Positions 6,164-10,115 of a stretch of DNA of 10,115 bases are shown here, in pieces. Source of the stretch: Dehalococcoidia bacterium (GTDB lineage Bacteria > Chloroflexota > Dehalococcoidia > UBA3495); NCBI GenBank assembly GCA_002730485.1, contig PCAH01000028.1, positions 1-10,115 of the forward strand, given 5' to 3'. Below the pieces are notes generated by a model that saw nothing but the letters and a program-made list of their open reading frames with translations, did no database searches and was not told the DNA's origin. The translations under genes were made by a program, and so were the position numbers. Numbering within the stretch: position 1 is the first letter of the stretch; the number at the start of each line of letters is the position of its first letter.

Positions 6164-7078
6164 CTAATCCTTGAGCAGTTCTATCAGGGCATCGGCCACT
6201 GCGTCGGGACGCTGGGTCGACAGATCATGTCCGGCACCTTCAACGATTCTTCGTGCCACCATACCCAGGAAGCGGTCTTCGTCACGTGACGGGTCGGTGG
6301 ATGGTCGTCCGAATCCACTGGCCCCTGCCAGAAGTACTATGGACGGCACGGTGATCTTGGGCTGTTCCGCCAGGTGCCGTTCCATCTCCAGGAAGCGCTC
6401 TTCACCCGGCGCGTTCTTGTGGCGGTGCCGGTACGAGTGGATGACAATGTCCACAAAATCAGGGTTGTCAAAAGCCGGGGCTGCCCGATTGAATGCTTCA
6501 TCGGTGTAATTCCATTCCGGCGCCCAGGTCTCCCAGAGATATCTGACGATGTCCCGTCGGTTTTCAGTCAGTCCCACGATTCCTTGGGGGCTGTTGAAAT
6601 ACCACTGGTACCAGAGTTGGGCTTCCCGCATTGCTGAAACGGGCTTCTCAGTATTGACCGTATCCTGCACGGAATACCCGCCGATTGCCACCTGGGCTTT
6701 GACACGGTCTGGATGAAATATCGACGTCAGACAGGCTGCCCGGTTCCCCCAGTCGTATCCGGCGGTTGCGAACTGGTCGATCCCAAGAGCATCGGCAAAA
6801 TCAGTGACATCCTGACCGATGGCGGCCTGCTCTGCCATGCGCGGGGCCTCAGGGTCGATAAACGATGTTGACCCATACCCTCTGAGATAGGGCACCAGAA
6901 CCCGGTATCCGGCGTCGACCAACGGCTGGACCACACCGTCGAAAGAGATCACCTCATATGGGAACCCGTGCAGCAGGAAAATCGGGAACGCCGCAGCGTC
7001 GCCATAGTCCCCATACCCGATATTCAATACTGGGGTTTGGACTGATTTAAAGCTCTCTGGATCAATCAAGATATTCAC
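6164..7078 (-). CDS. Alpha/beta hydrolase, epoxide hydrolase-like
   Basis: A 304-residue alpha/beta-hydrolase-fold protein of the epoxide hydrolase/haloalkane dehalogenase branch. HGFP at 37-40 forms the oxyanion turn, and RGYGS (66-70) follows strand 4. The nucleophile elbow is GYDWGN, with Asp109 rather than Ser, as in enzymes that attack epoxides or carbon-halogen bonds through an aspartyl ester. H284 in EGAGHDL is the catalytic base. A helical cap (about 145-225) includes IHSYRHRH. The charge-relay acid usually found after strand 7 in a G-x-D motif is not there: the segment reads LLAGASGFGRP with S254 in that place, and nearby D262, D266 or D268 would have to serve. Translation starts at GTG 7076-7078 with only a weak Shine-Dalgarno; family-like sequence begins soon after. 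Substrate unknown. Confidence 0.92.
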   Translation of the reverse strand: MNILIDPESFKSVQTPVLNIGYGDYGDAAAFPIFLLHGFPYEVISFDGVVQPLVDAGYRVLVPYLRGYGSTSFIDPEAPRMAEQAAIGQDVTDFADALGIDQFATAGYDWGNRAACLTSIFHPDRVKAQVAIGGYSVQDTVNTEKPVSAMREAQLWYQWYFNSPQGIVGLTENRRDIVRYLWETWAPEWNYTDEAFNRAAPAFDNPDFVDIVIHSYRHRHKNAPGEERFLEMERHLAEQPKITVPSIVLLAGASGFGRPSTDPSRDEDRFLGMVARRIVEGAGHDLSTQRPDAVADALIELLKD

Positions 7079-7243
7079 TCCGAGTCTCGTTTCACTTGGC
7101 TACCGACTAGTTTCGCCGAAGTAAACCTAACACAGGTTCATTCTGGTGGGAACTTTCTTCGCATCCCTTCCGTCTAGTTAATTGAAAGTACAATTAAGTA
7201 AGAGGCCCAACACCTGCAACGTTGGATCGGAAAGGAGACTCTG
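7079..7243. promoter_or_regulatory. Divergent promoter region with inverted repeats
   Basis: This 165-bp gap serves both the minus-strand hydrolase and the plus-strand DUF4349 gene. TTAATTG (7178-7184) and CAATTAA (7191-7197) form a 7-bp inverted repeat with a 6-bp spacer, an operator-like layout. A weaker one is AACCT/AGGTT at 7124-7138. No convincing -35/-10 pair was found on either strand. The DUF4349 gene has a strong AAGGAG 6 nt before its ATG. Confidence 0.45.
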
Positions 7244-8563
7244 ATGAGCCAATCAACAACCACAACAACGGCCCAATCCGGTTTTTGGTCCAGCCTCCCG
7301 TTGAAACGACCACCTGGCAAGCAAACCATCTTTGGCTCAACGGTAATCGTCGCCATTGCGGTGGCCCTAATCTTGACCTGGATATTTGCCTGGTCAGGGA
7401 ACGGCTCTGCATCAAGTTCTCCGTCTACCAGCTTTGGCAGTGGCGGGTTTGACGGCGATTCAGTCTCAGGTATCGCACCCGCTCCGGTTGGTGCTCCGGA
7501 CGCCTTCTTCGGCAACGATTCTATGTCCGTTACCGTCACCGATGAAGCTTTCAGAGGTGAGGGTGCATTCGAGAAAGCGACCGCAGGCGCACCAGCCATG
7601 GAACAATCTGGCGGAAGCGCTAATGCTGGGAGCGCAATCGGCTCCAGGCAGATCATCTCCCAAGGATCGATGTCGGTTGAAGTGACCGACGTTCCATTTG
7701 CTTCGGCTCAGGTTCGAGCGATTGCCGAGGGTGCTGGAGGCTTCGTTGAACAGCTTTCCAGCTACGGTGTGGGCGAGCACCAGCAATCTACGATGACCGT
7801 CCGCGTCCCCCGGGCAGAGTTCTTCGATGTCTTCGAACAGATCAAGGCATTGGGGAAGGTCCAGAACGAGAATGCCGGCTCTGAGGATGTAACGGAACAG
7901 TTCATAGACCTGGAAGCTCGCCTGAAGAGCGCCCAGCGGGAAGAGTTGAGCCTGCTGTCCCTGCTGGATCGGGCCAATGATGTCAGTGATGTTCTGGTGA
8001 TCGAAAGGGAACTTTCCCGGGTGCGAACCGATCTGGAACGCATCCAAGGTCACCTCAATTTCCTGGAACGGCGTGTCGACCTGGCCACCATCACGGTATC
8101 CCTGGGTCACCCACAGAGAGACGATCCGCGAGCGCCTTCGGGTTCCTTGAGTATTGAGCCATCTGATGTAGACAGCAGCGTCGCCGCAGTGAAAGCGGTC
8201 GTGACACAGGTCAACGGTGAGATCGACCAGGTGTACACATCGGTCCAGGACGGACGCCAACGGGCAATCATGACCGTCCGAGTATTGCCGGATGACTTCA
8301 ACCTTGTAGTAACTGCAATCGAAGACCAAGGAAAACTGATCGCCAAGGAGATCAGAGAAGGCTCCAAGGGTGATCCGGTTTTGGCTGAAGTTGACGATGA
8401 TGAACCCAACGCTCACATCGACATAGTCTTCAATGAGACGGAGTCTTCAACCTTGGGTCGCAACCTGGCAATCTTCATCCCCATCGGCACTTTGGGGTTG
8501 CTCATCGTACTGGGGCTGATCTCTTACGGTGCGTATCGGATGGGTGTGAGGAAGGAAGACTAG
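7244..8563 (+). CDS. DUF4349-family membrane-anchored protein
   Basis: A 439-residue protein with one membrane helix at each end (about 28-50 and 408-432). The N-terminal helix follows a basic stretch (KRPPGK), so the long middle part should be outside the cytoplasm. After a low-complexity Ser/Gly linker (53-135), residues 136-290 match the DUF4349 layout: a strand-helix module (SMSVEVTD, VRAIAEGAGGFVEQL, STMTVRVP, FFDVFEQIKALGKV), then DVTEQFIDLEARLKSAQREE and a long coiled coil to about 278, then VDLATITVSL. Residues 311-370 repeat the first module (SSVAAVKAVVTQVNGEIDQV, RAIMTVRVLPDDF, GKLIAKEI). SMSV.VTD also occurs at 93-100 and 142-149. The family has no firmly known role; an envelope function is likely. 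It is separated by 134 nt from the next gene. Confidence 0.9.
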   Translation: MSQSTTTTTAQSGFWSSLPLKRPPGKQTIFGSTVIVAIAVALILTWIFAWSGNGSASSSPSTSFGSGGFDGDSVSGIAPAPVGAPDAFFGNDSMSVTVTDEAFRGEGAFEKATAGAPAMEQSGGSANAGSAIGSRQIISQGSMSVEVTDVPFASAQVRAIAEGAGGFVEQLSSYGVGEHQQSTMTVRVPRAEFFDVFEQIKALGKVQNENAGSEDVTEQFIDLEARLKSAQREELSLLSLLDRANDVSDVLVIERELSRVRTDLERIQGHLNFLERRVDLATITVSLGHPQRDDPRAPSGSLSIEPSDVDSSVAAVKAVVTQVNGEIDQVYTSVQDGRQRAIMTVRVLPDDFNLVVTAIEDQGKLIAKEIREGSKGDPVLAEVDDDEPNAHIDIVFNETESSTLGRNLAIFIPIGTLGLLIVLGLISYGAYRMGVRKED

Positions 8564-8578
8564 CCCAAGAACATCCTC

Positions 8579-8609
8579 TTTAACACCATCTATCCGGGCA
8601 AGTTATAAT
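8579..8609 (+). promoter_or_regulatory. Candidate sigma70-type promoter for the monooxygenase gene
   Basis: A perfect TATAAT at 8604-8609 is preceded by TTAACA at 8579-8584 with a 19-nt spacer, slightly long. Transcription would start near 8616, giving a leader of about 80 nt that contains the hairpin at 8622-8660. Confidence 0.5.
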
Positions 8610-8621
8610 CTAGGGCCTAAC

Positions 8622-8660
8622 AGGGGTGTCTCGCTGACGCACAATCAGCCAGGCACCCTT
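8622..8660 (+). promoter_or_regulatory. Leader hairpin upstream of the monooxygenase gene
   Basis: AGGGGTGTC (8622-8630) pairs with GGCACCCTT (8652-8660) through 9 bp including two G-U pairs. After a 2x2 internal loop, GCTGA (8633-8637) pairs with TCAGC (8645-8649) around a 7-nt loop. It lies between the candidate promoter and the Shine-Dalgarno, so it may influence mRNA stability or translation. It matches no riboswitch class I know. Confidence 0.4.
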
Positions 8661-8697
8661 ATCGCGTGATTCATCAAAAGCAAAGCGAGGCCCGATC

Positions 8698-9648
8698 ATG
8701 GCGACTTCTTTTGGCTATCTGCTCCCCACTCGAGAGGTGGTTATGGCCCCCGGCGACCCTGATTTCGGGTCTATGATCAACCTGGCTGAGACGGCCGAGG
8801 GACACGGATTCGACTCCGTCTGGGTCGGGGACAGTGTGCTGGCTCGACCGCGCCTGGAAGCCCTCACCACCCTGTCAGCCATCGCGGGCCGTACCCAGCG
8901 GGTCAAGTTGGGCACAGCGGTCTACCTGCCAGCCCTCCGCAACCCGGTGATACTGGCCAACGAAGTTGCCAACCTGGACATAATCTCCGGTGGTCGGGTC
9001 ATCCTTGGAGTGGGTATCGCCAGCAAGACTCCCGCAGTCCAGAAGGAATTTGCGTCCTGCGGGGTCGATTTCCGATACAGGGTCAGCATCTTTGAAGAGA
9101 CCATTTCCCTGATGCAGCGACTCTGGACAGAGGACGAAGTGACTTTCAATGGCCGCCACTTCCAGTTGGACGGGGTTAGCCTGGGATTAAAACCCGTGCA
9201 AAAAGACGGGATTCCCATCTGGATGGCCGCCAGCGCAGAGAAGCCCCAACGCCGCATGCTGAAGATCGGCGACGGTTGGTTCCCCAACTCCCAGTCTCCG
9301 GAGGCGTTCACCAAAGGCTGGCAGGATATTGAGGCTCTGGCCAAGGAGTCGGGCGACGACTCGGGCCGCCTCCACAAAGCCCTCTACACCACGCTGAACA
9401 TCAATAATGACACAGCCCAGGCTGACAAAGAGATGCGGGAGTTCATAGAGGGGTACTACAAGATGCCCTTTGAGACCATGGCCCGCACCCAAAGCGTGTT
9501 CACCGGAAACGTGTCAGGAACCCAAACCTGGCTTAAGGAATTCATCGAAGCCGGGATTGAGACCATGGTCATCCGCTTCGGCGGCCCCGACCAGACCGGC
9601 CAATTGGAACTATTTTCCAAAGAAGTCCTACCGATGCTAAAAGGGTAG
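8698..9648 (+). CDS. Luciferase-like (LLM class) flavin-dependent oxidoreductase
   Basis: A 316-residue TIM-barrel protein of the bacterial luciferase superfamily, which uses FMN or coenzyme F420 for monooxygenation or hydride transfer. The start FGYLLPTRE and AETAEGHGFDSVWVGDS (31-46) give strands 1 and 2. The superfamily hallmark follows: LGTAVYLPALRNPVILANE, then LDIISGGRVILGVG (93-106) with the GR..LGVG turn. FNGRHFQLDGVSLGLKPVQ and IPIWMAA (strand 5) come next, and the C-terminal part ends in an amphipathic helix. The flavin type cannot be told from sequence alone. GAGG lies 7 nt before the ATG. The next gene, a molybdenum hydroxylase subunit with its own promoter, suggests shared catabolism of heterocyclic or similar compounds. 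Such monooxygenases are known to be expanded in SAR202-type bacteria. Confidence 0.93.
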   Translation: MATSFGYLLPTREVVMAPGDPDFGSMINLAETAEGHGFDSVWVGDSVLARPRLEALTTLSAIAGRTQRVKLGTAVYLPALRNPVILANEVANLDIISGGRVILGVGIASKTPAVQKEFASCGVDFRYRVSIFEETISLMQRLWTEDEVTFNGRHFQLDGVSLGLKPVQKDGIPIWMAASAEKPQRRMLKIGDGWFPNSQSPEAFTKGWQDIEALAKESGDDSGRLHKALYTTLNINNDTAQADKEMREFIEGYYKMPFETMARTQSVFTGNVSGTQTWLKEFIEAGIETMVIRFGGPDQTGQLELFSKEVLPMLKG

Positions 9649-9689
9649 GATACCCAACGGGGATACCGTTACGCGACCTGCTTTCAAGA

Positions 9690-9717
9690 TTGACTTATTC
9701 GTACTCAAAGCTATAGT
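9690..9717 (+). promoter_or_regulatory. Sigma70-type promoter for the molybdenum hydroxylase gene
   Basis: TTGACT at 9690-9695 and TATAGT at 9712-9717 are separated by 16 nt; each differs from the consensus at one base. The expected start is near 9724, giving a leader of about 58 nt before the ATG at 9782. Confidence 0.7.
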
Positions 9718-9781
9718 GGGACGCTAAGTCATATTCACAAACAAAAGTCCAAGCCAAAACTTCCACTTTAGGGGATATCAA

Positions 9782-10115
9782 ATGGCCACAACCAGCGGCA
9801 GTCAACAATCAGAACAAACCCAACAATACGACGTTGTAGGCACCAGGCCCATCCGCCACGACGGTCTGGACAAGGTGATCGGAGCGGCCAAGTTTGGCGC
9901 CGATACCCAGTTGTCCGGCATGCTGCACGGCAAAGTGCTGCGCAGCCCCCACGCCCACGCCAGAATCAAGAGCATCGACACCAGCAAGGCCGAGGCACTG
10001 CCAGGTGTAACCGCCGTTGTCACATCGAAGGACTTCCCGATCATCGGCAACGTGGTCATAGACCTGGCCGAGGGCGGCTCACGCCTCCTAGCTGAACACA
10101 TCATGGCCGCCGACA
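9782..10115 (+). CDS. Xanthine dehydrogenase-family molybdopterin-binding subunit (partial)
   Basis: The frame from ATG 9782 is open for 111 codons to the right edge. After a polar Gln-rich start (about 1-17), the sequence has the N-terminal pattern of CoxL/XdhA-type large subunits: VVGTRPIRHDGLDKVIGAAK, FGADTQLSGMLHGKVLRSPH, AHARIKSIDTSKAEALPGV and AVVTSKDFP. These enzymes hydroxylate aldehydes, purines, heteroaromatics or carbon monoxide with a molybdenum cofactor, and usually work with FAD and 2Fe-2S subunits. The active-site loops lie beyond the window, so the CO dehydrogenase, aldehyde and xanthine types cannot be separated. AGGGG 7 nt before the ATG supports the start, and a clear promoter precedes it. 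Confidence 0.93.
   Translation, partial: MATTSGSQQSEQTQQYDVVGTRPIRHDGLDKVIGAAKFGADTQLSGMLHGKVLRSPHAHARIKSIDTSKAEALPGVTAVVTSKDFPIIGNVVIDLAEGGSRLLAEHIMAAD

Noticed and set aside
7466..8416. 316-codon open frame on the minus strand
   Set aside because: It lies wholly opposite the DUF4349 gene, has no recognisable domain or ribosome binding site, and is a shadow of that gene's codon pattern.
9643..9655. GGGTA-GGA-TACCC hairpin over the monooxygenase stop codon
   Set aside because: Only 5 bp with no T run after it; too weak to call a terminator.

Overview
The window looks like a piece of a free-living, probably marine bacterial chromosome of moderate GC content. The gene set fits the SAR202-type Chloroflexota (Dehalococcoidia): a luciferase-like flavin monooxygenase beside a CoxL/XdhA-type molybdenum hydroxylase subunit, a GMC oxidoreductase with a bicupin, an epoxide-hydrolase-like enzyme, a DUF4349 protein and an OFA-like MFS transporter. 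That lineage call is an inference from gene content; there is no rRNA or marker gene here. I see no tRNA, CRISPR array, insertion sequence or phage gene.

Layout. (1) 1-766, minus: N-terminal part of an MFS transporter running off the left edge. (2) 767-1082: regulatory-looking gap with direct octamers, a 15-bp palindrome and a perfect bidirectional terminator hairpin. (3) 1083-3272, plus: a stand-alone GAF-domain protein, then a 479-residue protein of the glycine/sarcosine/betaine/proline reductase selenoprotein B (GrdB/PrdB) family. Its reading frame is interrupted by one TGA at 2304-2306, exactly at the Sec of a U-x-x-C motif. A 6-bp hairpin with a G-starting loop lies 18 nt further on, so this is best read as one selenoprotein gene, not two ORFs. 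(4) 3526-5875, plus: GMC oxidoreductase and two-domain cupin, probably one operon, closed by a strong terminator. (5) 6164-7078, minus: alpha/beta hydrolase of the epoxide hydrolase/haloalkane dehalogenase type, convergent with the cupin. (6) 7244-8563, plus: membrane-anchored DUF4349 protein. (7) 8698-9648, plus: luciferase-like monooxygenase. (8) 9782 to the right edge, plus: start of a xanthine dehydrogenase-family molybdopterin-binding subunit with a clear sigma70-like promoter.

How the genes may work together (inference). Most encode oxidoreductases or hydrolases acting on small organic molecules (alcohols, epoxides or halides, heteroaromatics or aldehydes), with an importer at one end. 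This suits a heterotroph that oxidises diverse dissolved organic matter. The most notable item is the putative selenoprotein. It has no glycine- or proline-reductase partner genes in the window, carries an extra C-terminal domain I cannot name, and sits next to a lone GAF sensor domain.
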